Shown here piece by piece: positions 40,938-52,600 of a stretch of 64,000 nt of DNA. Position numbers and translations under genes: made by a program. Each line of letters begins with the position of its first letter. Within the stretch, counting starts at the first letter, position 1. The DNA is from Dromiciops gliroides. Taxonomy: Eukaryota; Chordata; Mammalia; Microbiotheria; Microbiotheriidae. The DNA is taken from positions 625,765,291 through 625,829,290 of the forward strand of contig NC_057863.1 in NCBI RefSeq assembly GCF_019393635.1, given 5' to 3'. Under the pieces are notes generated by a model. The model had not been told where the DNA came from and did no database searches. It saw only the letters and a list, made by a program, of their open reading frames with translations.

Positions 40938-41167
40938 TATTTTATTATTTTATTATTTATTTATTTATCTATTTATTTACTTATTCATTCATTCATTTAT
41001 CTATTTATTTATTTATTCATTGATTGGTTGATTGTGGGGCAATGAGGGTTGAGTGACTTGCCCAGGGTCACACAGCTAGTAAGTGTCAAGTGTCTGAGGT
41101 CGCATTTGAACTAAGGTCCTTCTGAATCCAGGGCCGGTGCTTTATCCACTGTGCTACCTAGACTCCC
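40938..41167 (-). mobile_element. WSINE1-type SINE with long ATTT tail
   Basis: CCAGACTCCTTTT (40925) and CCAGACTCTTTTT (41168) flank it. The tail complement is ~95 bp of TTTA/TTCA tetranucleotides. Confidence 0.92.
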
Positions 41168-41389
41168 CCAGACTCTTTTTAAAGAATGTCCCCCAAACCA
41201 TGGTGTCCACAAATATAGGCACCCTAGTGATTATTTTATTTTTCTTCCACATTTACAAAGGAAATGGGTCTACTTAGTCATTCAAGAGAGTATGTCAGAA
41301 AACAGGTGGTCAAGGGAACTGGGGTCAAGCCCTGGCTTTGCAACATATTACCTATGTGACCTTTGCCAAGTCACATCACTTAGGATCAT

Positions 41390-41540
41390 AAGATCTTGGA
41401 CCTGGAGCTGGATGGAACTTCAGAGGCTCTCATTTTACACATGGGGAAAACAAACCCAGGGAGGTCAAAAGGTCATAGACCTAGAGTTGCTAGTTCAACC
41501 CCCTCATCTTACATATAGGGAAACTGAGGCCCAGGGAGAT
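41390..41540 (-). mobile_element. two MIR/THER-type fragments
   Basis: TTTTACACATGGGGAAAACA and TTACATATAGGGAAACTGAG in tandem. Confidence 0.5.
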
Positions 41541-41549
41541 CAGCATCTT

Positions 41550-41705
41550 TTTTTTTTTGTTTTGTTTTTTTGCAGGCAATGGGGGTTAAGTGACTTGCCC
41601 AGGGTCACACAGCTAGTAAGTGTCAAGTGTCTGAGGCCGGATTTGAACTCAGGTACTCCTGAATTCAGGGCCGGTGCTTTAACCACTGCGCCATCTAGCT
41701 GCCCC
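41550..41705 (-). mobile_element. WSINE1-type SINE with TSD
   Basis: Perfect GAGATCAGCATCTT at 41536-41549 and 41706-41719. Confidence 0.97.
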
Positions 41706-41774
41706 GAGATCAGCATCTTAAATCAAAAGCTGACAGGGACCTTAGAGGTCATCTAATCCAACACGATGAGGGAA

Positions 41775-41910
41775 ATGGTATCACGTAGGTGGTGCTGCAG
41801 ATAGAGTACCAGCCCTGGAGTCAGGAGGACCCGAGTTCAAATTCAGTCTCAGATACTTTCTAGTTGTGTGACCCTGGACAAGTCACTTACTCATGATTGC
41901 CTAAAAAAAT
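41775..41910 (+). mobile_element. SINE, older WSINE1/MAR copy
   Basis: ATCACGTAGGTGGTGCTGCA to CTCATGATTGCCTAAAAAAA. Confidence 0.85.
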
Positions 41911-42084
41911 GAGGAAAATGAGGTTCAAGGAAATCATAGTCTTATAGAAAGGGACCTCAGAGGCCAGCAGGGGTGTGTGTGTGGGGGGTCAGTGTTTTAT
42001 CCCATGTTACATGGGTGGTAAGTGTCAGAGGCAGGATTTGAACTGTAGGCCTCAGCTTTCTCCTCTGGTTCCAGCCTCCATTAT

Positions 42085-43060
42085 ATCATGATTGGGCTGT
42101 TGATGCCCTTCCCAGCACAGCAATCCTCGAAAACATCCCTCTCTGTGCCGGTCCTCTCCGGCACCATGTTCCTCCACCTGTCTTTGCTCCTTCCAGGGGG
42201 AAGATTGTCCCATCCTCTGAGCATGACTCAACTTGGCTCCACAAAGTTTTTATGGGAGTTCTGGGAACAGTGGGCAGGGCTAGGCTGGGATCCCTGAACC
42301 TTCTGCTTGTAGAATTTACCACTGGATGCTGCAGCCAATGTTTTAAGCGTTTCCCAGGCAACCGCTCAACCCTCCCGGGTCCCTGGCCTTTATCCAAGAT
42401 TGCACAGTGGGGATGAGGGCAGAAGAGAGTTGGGGAAGAGGTGGAGGGAAGAGGGATGGAGTGGGGGGGGGATGGAGGAAACTGAGTCAATTCTTCTCCT
42501 CCCACAACCACCTGGGTAAACAGTGACCCAACAGTTAGTTCCGGCTTCTCCCAGGGATCGGGGTTACCTTTTGCCCTGTGGTGTCCATACACCAAACTGG
42601 TAGATCACAAAGGGGTTGGGTCCTCCCTCGATGTCGGACCTCATGCCTTTTTGTTGTTCTTGGATCCAGTAATGTTGGAGGTGGGGTGGGGGTGGGCAGG
42701 GGGAGTCAGGAGAAGAGGGTGGGTATTGGAAAAGAAACTGGAAAAAACCCCTTTGGTTGGTAAGTAGGGCTGGGGCATTTCACTAATAAAAACCTGCACA
42801 AAATTATTTCTTGCTGGTTATAGGAAATTCATGGTCTCAACTCTCCTGAATCCAAAAATTGTTTCTCTTTTCCCCCTCTTTCCAGCAAGGCAAATAGAAA
42901 ATGACATGCCGGAGATACTCATTACAGAGAGTCCCGAAAGTTTTAGAGCAGTTTGATGTTTTAAAGGTTCAATAACATGTGATATGTCGTCTCCCTTATT
43001 CGAGAAGAGGCATTGTTATAATGAAAGCATGACCTTGAGGTTCATCAAATGTTTTCCTTA
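42085..43060. other. single-copy-looking DNA
   Basis: GC-rich to 42760. The 169-codon minus-strand frame (42086-42595) has no recognised motif. 42938-42975 (GAGTCCCGAAAGTTTTAGAG) resembles a mariner-like end also seen at 46189 and 58027. Confidence 0.4.
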
Positions 43061-43199
43061 CAACCATCTGGTGGGGTTTAAGTAGTGCAAGTATTATGAT
43101 CCTCATTTACCTGATGAGGAAACTGAGTCTCAGAGGGGTCAACTATCCTACAGTAAGTGATTCGGACCATATCTCTCCCCAACCTCTCTGCCGTGCCGC

Positions 43200-43790
43200 A
43201 GTCTTGTGTCACCATCTAGATGTTCCATAGACATCTCAAACTCAAAATGTTCCACCTTCTCCCCCTTCTCCCCAAACTCCCACCATCTCTCTCACTTACC
43301 TTTTTGTCTAGAATTAGATTGTCAGTCTTCTAATCACCTGAGTTTGCAACCTCTTCGTCATCCTGGATTTTGCATTCTCTCTCACCCCACTCACCCCACT
43401 CACCCCACATGGCCACTCATCTGCTACATCTTGTCAATTAGACCTCCAGGATGTTTCTACTATCCATCCCTTTCTCTCTATTCACAAAGGACCTTCTTTC
43501 CTAGACTGTTGTAGGGGCCTCCTGATGGGTCTCCCTGACTCCAGCCTCCACCCTCCCTGGCTCCACTCCATTCTCCACACAGCTGCCCAAATGAAATTCC
43601 TGAAGCACAGGGTCTGACACAAAATGGGTGTGCTTATGACATTTCAGTGACTTCCTGTCACCTCAACGACAAAACACAGACTCCTCCCTTTGGAATCCAA
43701 AGCTCTTCACAACTCAGTTTCAACCTCTATTTTCATTATTGCCTCTTACATACTCTGTGGTTCTGCTACTAACACATGGTGCTCTCTCTC
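43200..43790 (+). mobile_element. L2-type LINE, RT C-terminal region
   Basis: CATCTCAAACTCAAAATGTT, CATCCTGGATTTTGCATTCT, CCTCCTGATGGGTCTCCCTG, CATTCTCCACACAGCTGCCC and TCCAAAGCTCTTCACAACTC run in L2 order. CACCCCACT is tandemly tripled at 43384. Confidence 0.7.
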
Positions 43791-43985
43791 TCCCTCCTTC
43801 CCTCTCCCTCCCTCCCTCTTTATCCTTTTCTTTCTCCCCCCCCTCTGTCACTCTCTGCTCTCCTCCCCTCCCCTGCCCTCTCCTCCCCTCCGCTCCCCTC
43901 TCCTCCTCTCCTCCCCTCCTCTCCTCTGTCTCTTTCTCTGTCTCTGTCTGTTTGTCTGTCTGTCTCTTGTCTCTCCCTTTCCTCC
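43785..43985. repeat. pyrimidine-rich TCCC/TCTG tract
   Basis: Interrupts the L2 copy. The ORFs of 65-134 codons on both strands are repeat translations. Confidence 0.92.
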
Positions 43986-44369
43986 TTATCATTGTCTCTT
44001 GGAATTCCTCTCTCCATTCAAGGCTCTGAATGCCCCCACCTATGGAAAGTCCATCTGTATCCAATTGTGATTCCCATGCCACGCCCGGAATTACTTTGTG
44101 CATATTTTGTGTTTGAGGAAGCAAGGCAGGATGGACAGAGTAGAGCTGACCTTGGACCAGGGATCAACCTCTGCCCCTGATTCTTACTACCTGTGTGACT
44201 CTTGGCAAGTAGCTTACAATTTTTTAAGTCTGTGAGTAGCAAAGCAGGGGTTGATGATGTGTGTGTGTGGGGGGGTCAGGATTCCCTATACCGATGAAAT
44301 TACAGGTTCCCTATTCCCTAGTCTCTTCCCCAACCCCTAAATGATCAATAGATTTACTTCTCTCTGCAC

Positions 44370-45000
44370 ATATTGTTTCCTCTTAGTAGAATATAAGCTC
44401 TCGGAGGGCAGGAATTGTTCCATTTTTGTCCCCTCCATACATTCTCCCCAAGCCAGCAACACACTGGCCTCCTTGCTGTTGTTCTACCCACAGGGCATTT
44501 CATTGACTGTCCCCCATGTTTGGAGGGGGGATGGAGAAAACTCCTTCCTCAGTCTGGGTTTTGCTGGTTTCCTTCAAATCCCAGCTAAAATCCCATCTCT
44601 GCCCCTCCAGTTAATGCTGGTGCCTTCCCTCTATTGATTATCTCCACTTTATTCCTTCTGCATCTTCTTTTTTTGTTTTGTTTTTTTGTTGTTTTTGCAG
44701 GGCAATGCGGGTTAAGTGACTTGCCCAGGGTCACACAGCTGGTTAAGTGTCAAGTGTCTGAGGCTGGATTTGAACTCAGGTCCTCCTGAATCCAAGGCCA
44801 GTGCTTTATCCACTGTGCCACCTAGCTGCCCTGCATCTTCTTTTTTACACAGTTGTTTGCCTGTTGTCTTCCCCATTAGACTGTGAAATCCTCAAGGGCA
44901 GGGACTTTTGCCCTTCTTTGTATCCCCAGACCGTAGCATAGTGCCTGGCATATAGTAGGTACTTAATAAATGCTTGTTGACTGGCCTTGTGTTTTTATCC
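44370..45000 (+). mobile_element. L2 3' ends, SINE-interrupted
   Basis: AATATAAGCTCTCGGAGGGC, CATTTCATTGACTGTCCCCC and CAGTTAATGCTGGTGCCTTC precede the SINE. AGACTGTGAAATCCTCAAGG, TAGTGCCTGGCATATAGTAG and AATGCTTGTTGACTGG follow. Confidence 0.72.
44674..44830 (-). mobile_element. WSINE1-type SINE with TSD
   Basis: CTGCATCTTCTTTTTT at 44658-44673 and 44831-44846. Tail complement TTTTG-rich. Confidence 0.96.
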
Positions 45001-45059
45001 CCAGCGTCTGCTGTAGCAAAGCGCCTGTCACAGAGTAGGCATATAACCAATGCTTGGTG

Positions 45060-45660
45060 GGTTACAGGGAAGGTCAGAAGGGATCTGTGAGCCCTGAGGA
45101 ATTGGAGGTAGAGAAACATCCTGAACCAGGGGCACTTGAATTTATGGACTGTCACCCGGCTGGCTCTTACAAAAGACTCCTCATCTCCTTCTCCTCCTTC
45201 TCCTCTTGCTATCTTCTTTTTTTTTCCTTTTCATAACCCTGACTGCATATTTCCCCTAAACCAAACCATCTGTTTACTAGGTTTTATAAGTAGTGATAAA
45301 AGCATCGAAGGCCCTGAGAATCCTCGGAGGCCCGACACTTTCTCTAGCAAGCTTTAGCTTGGACTAGGAGGATTAGGGTTGGTAGTGCAGCTCAGAGAGG
45401 CTGCATCCCCAGCTATAGACCCCTTCATCCACTTCTAGCCTTTTTGGGTCTTTCTCAGGAGTCTAAAGGGCCAGCACAGCTCAAGCAGGGCCCCGGGAAA
45501 TGGCTTGGGACCATCTTCCAATCCTTCGATGGCTCTCTTTTCTGTACAATACAAAAGATGGTTTCTCTCAGATGGGAGGTGGTGGGCTATGGGTCCTGAA
45601 TGACGCATATAAACTTTTAGACATAACCGGTTCACTGATTGACTGCTAAACTATGTTATT
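45060..45660. other. no gene seen
   Basis: Single-copy-looking, without recognisable motif. Confidence 0.4.
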
Positions 45661-45884
45661 TGTTACAGAGTGAGGGCTCTGTTGGCAGAGAATGAGGGAG
45701 AGTCATTGAGAAGTACCAGGCCCCTAAAATAAAGAAAACAGTAATGAAACATTGTGTGTGTGTGTTTATGAAACATTGTTAAATTGTGTTTGTACATAGA
45801 ACCCAGTGCTTGGTGCTTAATAAATGTTTCTTGACTTGACCAAAAAGAAAAAAAAATGGATGGGTCTGTGTTATTTCTTTTGTT

Positions 45885-46010
45885 TCCTTTTGGAGGCAGT
45901 TGGGGTTGTGACTTGACCAGGGTCATGCAGCTAGTAGGTATCTGAGATCACGTTTGAACTCTGTCCTTCTAACTCCAGGATAGGTGCTTTATCCATTGGG
46001 TCACTCAGCT
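45885..46010 (-). mobile_element. SINE, old diverged copy
   Basis: GGAGGCAGTTGGGGTTGTGA to a degraded head (GGTCACTCAGCTAG). Confidence 0.75.
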
Positions 46011-46184
46011 AGCACCCCTTGTGCTAGCTATTTATGAGCCTATTAGTTTATTACAGCTAGGTAGCTTGGTGGATAGAAGGTTGGGCTTGGCATCAGAAGA
46101 CTTGAATTCAAATCCTGCCTCAAATACTGTGTCACACCAGAAATACATGTATATGTATGCATAGACACACACACATGCACACAC

Positions 46185-46350
46185 CGGATGTCCCAAAAGT
46201 CTTAGCTCCCCTTCAAGCTATTGAAGTCAATGAGATGTGCCAAGGGCTTCCCTATAAGACGATAAGCTCTCTGAGGGCAGGGACCATTTTCATCTTTCTT
46301 TGTATCCCTGGTGCTTAGAGCAGTGCCTAGAGGCTTTTGAGTTATCAAAG
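46185..46350. mobile_element. mariner-like end and L2 3' end fragment
   Basis: GGATGTCCCAAAAGTCTTAG resembles a mariner-type terminal sequence. 46256-46330 (GACGATAAGCTCTCTGAGGG) is an L2 3' end. Confidence 0.45.
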
Positions 46351-46499
46351 TTTAAAATCACCCTATGACTTTGGAGATACCCTCTATGAATTCACAATCC
46401 CCCACTTTCTTGAACTGCCTCCTGACTACTAATCATATTAGCTCACATTAATATAATGTAAAGTTTGCCAAGATCTTGCCATATGTTATCTCATTTGAT

Positions 46500-46740
46500 C
46501 TGGCCAGCCTGTGGGAGCAATTTTTCATTTATGTCTGACTCTTCATGACCCCATTTGGGGTTTTCTTGGCAAAGATAATGGAGTGCTTTGCCATTTCCTT
46601 TTCCAGATCCTTTTCCAGATGAGGCAAACAGGGTGAAGTGACTTGCCCAAGATCACTCAGCTAGTCAGTGTCCAAGGCCAGATTTGAATGGGGGTCTTCC
46701 TGATGCCAGGTTCTAACTGCTGCACCACCTAGCTGTCTCC
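46500..46740 (-). mobile_element. MAR-type SINE with RTE-like tail
   Basis: TCTTCATGACCCCATTTGGG and TTTGCCATTTCCTTTTCCAG precede the CORE and tRNA-like halves, ending CACCACCTAGCTG. Confidence 0.8.
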
Positions 46741-46964
46741 CTGTGAGAGGTAGTACTATTAGTATCCCCATTTTACAAATGAGGAAACTGAGACAAACAC
46801 CAATTAAGTGACATCTCAGTGCTTAGCACAGTGCCTGGAATACAGTAGTTGCTTAATAAATGCTTGTTGACTTGAAAAAAAGAAAATGAGAAAAAACCTC
46901 ATGTGCTTTTGCTAGCTATTTCTGAGGCTATTGATCTGTTATAGCTGGGTAGCATGGTGCATGT

Positions 46965-47200
46965 ATATCTATATGATATATCTAGAGCTTTTTTTACAAT
47001 ATAATATATAATATATAATATAATAATATAATATATAATATGTGATATATAATACATACCACATGATACAATGATATATCTAGAGCTTTTCTATGATATA
47101 ATAGAATATAGAATAATATACGATATAATGATATATTATATATACTATATGATATACATGATATATGATATATGATATATGATATATCTAGATCTTTTTC
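46965..47200. repeat. AT-rich (ATAT/TATAATA)n tract
   Basis: Imperfect TATAATATA and GATATAT repeats, with TATATCTAGAGCTTTT occurring three times (46976, 47081, and a TAGATC variant at 47186). Confidence 0.85.
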
Positions 47201-47815
47201 TATGACTTTATCTATGTATTCTATATTAGAGAGTAGCCACTATCTGGCAGAAAGATGAAGAGCCTGCTGGAGGAAGAGGTTTCATCTCAAGCCTGGAACT
47301 GAGAGCCAGGAGAGAGCAGCCTTAGAAGACCCTCAGTTTCCATCCTCTTGGCTTATAGCCAAGGCAAGCAAGTGAGGCCTGGAGGAGTAGTGTGGCCAAG
47401 ATTTGAACCCAGACCCTCAAAAGCCAGATCCATGGTATCACATTGTCTCAGGCTTCCAAGGGTTTAGTCATTCGAGCCCCAGTGAAAAATGAAATAGTGA
47501 CTTGGAAAATTATGAGAAAAAAAGCCTGTAATGATGTTCTTTTAACAACTTCCATCATCAATTTCCTCTACCTTGTGAGTCTATCCTACAGCTTAATTGT
47601 AAAGAAGGAGTCTGCCACCTGGCTCCATGACATCAGCCTGGCTTCGTCAGTTACACTTTATGGCATCTCTAATGTGGGAGGAGGGATGCTATAGGCAACG
47701 AAGCATTTGACACCAGCAGCTCTGTGAGCCCAGAGTGAGGTGCAAGGTTTTACCCTCCCATGGAGGGGAAGAGTGAGACTTATGGAATCATAACATTTTG
47801 AGCGTTAGATGGGGT

Positions 47816-48259
47816 TGTAATGATTGGAATGACGCCACCTACTGGAGACTTGCTGTGGGAAAGCTCCACTATGAGGAAAATGCCTCAGAGGCATTGTGGC
47901 TTTTCCTTGGCGTCAGGAAATGACGTTTGCTCATGGGTGCTGTCTATCAAGGCTACCAGCCAATCAACTTGAGGAGCCTCCTATGGTCTGGGAGGAGACA
48001 GGAAGGAGGAAAGGGAGCCTGCGCAGAGAGCGCTGGGCTTTTTGGCTTCCTGACTTGATGGTGGTGGCGACAGAGGACTTCACAGGAAATTTGAGGAAAG
48101 ATAGGAATGCCAGGCTGTTAGAATTCTGTTCTCAATCTTTTTCTTTCTATTTTCCAATAAACCCTTAAAAACCTAAACTCGTTTTATCAGTGATTTTTAG
48201 TCAGTTTTCCCCAGACTGGGGGAACAGATTAGAATCCATATTTAGAATCTTAAATTACA
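47816..48259 (+). mobile_element. LTR A
   Basis: Starts TGTAATGATTGGAATGACGC and ends TTAAATTACA, a 6-bp inverted repeat (TGTAAT/ATTACA). AATAAA at ~48157. U3 contains CCAGCCAATCA and AATGACGTTTG. Followed after CAGT by TTGGCGACCACGAAGG, a primer-site-like sequence. Confidence 0.85.
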
Positions 48260-48433
48260 CAGTTTGGCGACCACGAAGGGACAAAAAATCGCCCCTCTGG
48301 ACAAAACTTTCTTCTCTCCCTTTTCTATATTATTATTTACATATTGTTAGTTAGCATAGGTTATTATATTCTGTTATTTTTGACTGTTTCATCAAGGAAA
48401 CAGACCGTTTCATGAGGAAACAAAGCAGGGAAC
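48260..48433 (+). other. 174-bp spacer between LTR A and LTR B
   Basis: Begins with TTTGGCGACCACGAAGGGAC (primer-site-like; tRNA not assigned) and ends in purine-rich GAGGAAACAAAGCAGGGAAC next to LTR B, in the place of a polypurine tract. No ORF. Confidence 0.6.
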
Positions 48434-48811
48434 TGTAACGATTGGAATGACACCACCTGCTGGAGACTTACTGTAGAAGAGTTCCACCCATGAAGTGAAG
48501 GTCTTTGAGGGCAAGACCAGGAGTCTCTTCTTTGGCTTCAGGAAGTGACGTGGGCTAGTGGGAAGAGGAAGGAAGAGACTGGCGCTCGCTCTCGGTCTCA
48601 GGCTCTTTCCTTTGGACTCTGGTGGAGAGCAGAGCTAGAAATGTGCTCTCCCTTTAATAGATAGGAATCTAGGCCTTTCTCTCTCTCTTTACCAAATTCT
48701 TGTTTTCCTTAATAAACGCTTAAAAGTCTAACTCTTGCTAAAGCTTATAATTTATTGGCGACCACTCATTAGATATTTTAGACAGACTAGCTAGAATTTT
48801 AGCCCTTAACA
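48434..48811 (+). mobile_element. LTR B
   Basis: Starts TGTAACGATTGGAATGACAC. The first ~55 bases match LTR A, then U3 diverges strongly. AATAAACGCTTAAAAG at ~48711. ATTGGCGACCACTC at 48754 repeats the primer-site-like motif, so LTR B may end near 48752 with ~55 bp of leader after it; alternatively it ends at TTAACA (48811). Confidence 0.7.
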
Positions 48812-48839
48812 GGGTCTTGGAGGCTCTTTGGTGCAACCC

Positions 48840-49558
48840 ATGCCTGGAAGTAAGAAGGGAGGGAAGGAAGAGGGAGGAAAGGAAGGGAGGAAGGAAGAAA
48901 GGAAAGAAGAAAGGGAGGGAGCTTTAAAGGAAGGGAAAAGGCAGAAAAGAAGGAGGGAGGGAGGGAAGGAAGGGATGGAGAGTGAAGGAAAGAAGGAAAG
49001 GATGAGGGAAAGAAGGAAGGGAGAAAGGAAGGGAGAGAGAAAGGAAGGGAAGAAGGCCGAAAAAGAGGAGGGAGGGAAAGAAGGATGAAGAGGGAAGGGA
49101 GGAAGGGATGAGGAAAGGGAGAAAGGGAGGAAGGAAGGGAAGAAAGGAGGGAGAAAGAAAGGGAAGAAGGCAGAAAAGAAGGAGGGAGGGAAGGAAGGGA
49201 TGAAGAGGAAAGGAAAGAAGGAAGGGAGGAAGGAATGGAGGGAGGGATGAAGGAAGGAAGAAAGGAAGAGAGAGGAAGGAAGGGAGTGAGAAAGGAAGGA
49301 AGAGAGAGAAAAAGGAAGGGAAGAAGGCATAAAAGGAGGGAGGGATGAAGGGAGGAAGAGAGAAAGGAAGGAAGGGATGGAGGAAGAAAGAGAAGGCAGA
49401 AAAGGAAGGAGGGAAGGAAAGGATGAAGAGGGAAGGAAAAAAGGAAGGGATGAAGGAAGGGAGGGAGGAAAGGAGAAAAGAAGAAGGGAAGGAATTAATG
49501 AAGAGGGAAGAAAGGAAGGAAAAAAAGGAGGGAGGAATGAAGAAGGAATGGTGAAAAC
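48840..49558. repeat. 720-bp (GGAA)n-type purine tract
   Basis: GGAAGGAAG/GAGGGAAG variants with interspersed ATG and GCA. Higher-order ~100-bp periodicity is visible from recurring GGCAGAAAAG blocks (48941, 49159, 49396). The 252-codon minus-strand ORF is repeat translation. Confidence 0.96.
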
Positions 49559-49799
49559 AAGCATTTTTAAGTGCTAGCTATGTTAGCACATAGTAAGTGG
49601 CCCTATGCTAAGCAAGGGGTAAGACAAATAATACCCCAAAGAAGCATAGTCTTACATTGTAGAGGGGGAAGACAACCCCTAAAAGAGAGATGAAAATTGG
49701 AGGGTCAAGGGAGGTAAGTGGGGGATGATTGTGAAGTCCAGAGAAAGTCAGGAACAGGGTTGGGAGGGGGAATGAAAGGGACTATCTACTACAAGAAGC

Positions 49800-50202
49800 T
49801 CACCTGGTAACACAACCTCCGCTAAGACTTCCAATTCTACTTGAAGACCTCCAGTGATGGGGAGCTCACTACCTCCTGAGGCAGCCTCTTTCATTTGGGA
49901 ATGGCTCTCACTGTTAGAAAATTTTTCTAATATTAAGATCTAATATTATTAAGCTTTGGCAGCTTCTCCCCTTGTTGTTCTTGGTTCTATCTCCTTGGGC
50001 CAAATGAAACAAGTCTAGTCCTTCTGCTTAACAGCCCTTCGAATACTTGAAGATTATTATCATGTTCTGCCCCCCCCACTCCCGCCTTACCTCCCCCTCC
50101 CCAATATCTTTTCCAGGCTATCTGTCCTCCATTTCTTCAGTCTACCCTCATATGTTATGAAACCAAGGTCCTTCCCCATGCTGGTTCCTCCCTTGTAGAT
50201 TG

Positions 50203-50235
<33 letters not shown>

Positions 50236-50480
50236 GGTGAGACAATTGGGGTTAAGTGACTTGCCCAGGGTCACACAGTTAGTAAGTGTTAAGTGTCTGA
50301 GGCCGGATTTGAACTCAAGTCCTTCTGAATCCAAGGCCAGTGCTTTATTTACTGTGCCACCTAGCTGCCCCTCCCTTGTAGATTGTTAATGTCCTCCCTA
50401 AACTGTGGTACCCAGTACTGAGCCCAGAGCTTCACCTGTTTTCTAATTAGTGTCATGTACAGGGGATTTTCACCTCTTTA
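49800..50480 (+). mobile_element. CR1/L3-like LINE 3' region, SINE-interrupted
   Basis: CCAGTGATGGGGAGCTCACT, CCTCCTGAGGCAGCCTCTTT, CTTCGAATACTTGAAGATTA, CTTTTCCAGGCTATCTGTCC, then after the SINE CCTAAACTGTGGTACCCAGT. This order mirrors the conserved CR1 3' region. Confidence 0.6.
50205..50370 (-). mobile_element. WSINE1-type SINE with TSD
   Basis: CCTCCCTTGTAGATTGTT before and after. Tail complement (TTTTC)n. Confidence 0.96.
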
Positions 50481-50682
50481 TTCCTGGAAGCTCTTGTAGG
50501 TTGGCCATATCCCATTGGCTTTTGTGGCTGGCATACCCCACTTCTGATTCATATTGGGCTCACAACCCATGAAAACCCCAAATCATTTTGAAATAAACTG
50601 CTGTCTAACCACACCTCCCCTATCTTGTGTTTTTCCCCCCTGGGTAATTTAATAATTTTATTTATAAGGTTAATAGGTTATT

Positions 50683-50823
50683 TTTTTTGTAGGGCAATGA
50701 GGATTAAGTGACTTGCCCAAGGTCACACAGCTAGTAAGTGTCAAGTGTCTGAGGCTGGATTTGAACTCAGGTCTTCCTGAATCCAAGGCCAGTGCTTTAT
50801 CCACTGTATTACCTAGCTGCCCC
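50683..50823 (-). mobile_element. WSINE1-type SINE with TSD
   Basis: AGGTTAATAGGTTATT at 50667-50682 and 50824-50839. Confidence 0.96.
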
Positions 50824-51079
50824 AGGTTAATAGGTTATTAATAATAGGATGGTCAATGGCCATCCTCAGACCAAAGACCAAAATGGTAGGGGACTCCTAG
50901 TTGATATATCCTTCTACTTGTAGGCGGTCCATCCCATAGCAATCAAATGTAATTGGTTGACATGATTGAAGGTGGGTTATGTTAAAATGAGGTCTTGGGA
51001 TATGTGACTTAGGTTACTCAAATGTTGGTCAAAAAGACATCAGATAAAGAATGCCTCCCCACTCTAATCCTTCCTCTAT

Positions 51080-51300
51080 TTAGCCAGAAAGTGATTTTCC
51101 TAAAGTACAAGACTCATCATGGCATCCTTCAACTCCAGTGACTTCCTGTAGCCTCCAGGAGCAAATGCAAACTCCTCTGTTTGACATTCAAAGCCCTTCA
51201 TAACCCAGAGCCTCCCACCTCTTCTTCTTACACCTGACTCCCCAGTGTGTACTCTTTGATTCAGTGACACTGGCCTCCTGGCTGTTCTATGCATAGGACG
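51080..51300 (+). mobile_element. L2 ORF-tail fragment
   Basis: CTCCAGTGACTTCCTGTAGC, CAAACTCCTCTGTTTGACAT and TCAAAGCCCTTCATAACCCA. Confidence 0.65.
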
Positions 51301-51339
51301 TTTGAACTCAGGTCTTTGTGACTGCAGGCCTAACACTCT

Positions 51340-52230
51340 TAACTATGAGGCTTATGATAGATAACAATGTGAGGGGTTGAAAAAGATTTTTGACAAAATC
51401 AAAGAGGGCAGTCCCCTTTAGTAAGTAGACCTTACAGATAATGTACACAAAGGGAAAAAGTAAACAGTGGGAAAAAAGCCCATTTAAGTCTTAGAAGTCT
51501 CATCTCATACAGCTGCCTGATTTTCTTGGGACATTATCTTGGGCTTTTGACATTAAATTTTTGAACCCAAAGGTAAGACTTTTCATAGATTCTGAGATAA
51601 GAGATTCAGCTGAACAGTCCAGAATGATGAGCTTTACCATCCTTGAGAAAAAAAAGAAGTGAAGATTCTTATGCTGGGGACCAGAGTACCCTTATTCCTC
51701 CGGGGTGGGGTGGTGTTGGGAAATGGAAAGGAGGGGGGAGGTAGGAGGATGGGTGGGAAAGATCAAGCCTCTTTTAAAAGAAAAGAAAAACATCTTTGAT
51801 TTTTCTTTGGGACAGGGTGCCCCAAAGAAACTCTCTGAAGGTCTGGTGTGGGTGTGGAGAGAAGATGAAGTATAGTTAAACCAGCCCAGGACACTTGGGT
51901 ACAGTCGACCTGTCACTAACTAGTTGTGTGGCCTTGGGAGGATCATTTATGTTTCTCTGGGCTTCATTTACAAAATGAGGGGTTGAGAGGAGATAATCTC
52001 TAGTTTGCACTAACATTCTATGATTACCCAGAACCCTGTTAACCAGAACCTTCAATTAAATGGAAATAAATTCTACATTTTTAGGAGAGAAAAGCAAATG
52101 ACAACATAATAAACCATTCATGGAATTTATTATAGAAAGTCTTCATTCCCATGTCCTTTAACATTTACATCTCGTCATTGTGTATCAGTCAGTGGAGGAT
52201 GGTGTTGTCCCAATAGTAATAGGGAAATTA
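51340..52230. other. no gene seen
   Basis: Mostly single-copy-looking. 51890-52020 carries a MIR-like fragment (TGTGTGGCCTTGGGAGGATC). Confidence 0.4.
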
Positions 52231-52291
52231 AGGAGAGGAGAAAAGAGAACTGGTTCGGTCTTGGACATGTTGAGATTAAGATGTCTAGTGG

Positions 52292-52437
52292 AGGGGGCAG
52301 CTAGATGGCGCAGTGGATAAACACCGGCCCTGGATTCAGGAGGACCTGAGTTCAAATCCAGTCTCAGACACTTACTAGCTGTGTGACCCTGGGCAAGTCA
52401 CTTAACCCCAATTGCCTCACCAAAAAAAAAAAAAAAA
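52292..52437 (+). mobile_element. SINE, first of a same-site pair
   Basis: Between AGATGTCTAGTGG at 52279-52291 and at 52438-52450. GATAAACACC lacks the usual AG of GATAAAGCACC. Confidence 0.96.
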
Positions 52438-52450
52438 AGATGTCTAGTGG

Positions 52451-52600
52451 GGGGGGGCAGCTAGGTGGTGCAGTGGATAAACCACTGGCCCTGGAGTCAG
52501 GAGGATCTGAGTTCAAATCTGGCCTCAGACACTTAACACTTACTAGCTGTGTGACCCTGGGCAAGTCACAACCCCAATTGCCTCACTAAAAAAAAGAAGA
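52451..52600 (+). mobile_element. SINE, second of a same-site pair
   Basis: Between AGATGTCTAGTGG at 52438-52450 and at 52601-52613. It lacks CTTA of the CACTTAACCCC block and has its own substitutions. Confidence 0.96.

Noticed and set aside
42086..42595. 169-codon minus-strand ORF as a possible gene
   Set aside because: GC-rich region, no domain recognised, no paired splice signals or start context, and overlapping frames are also open.
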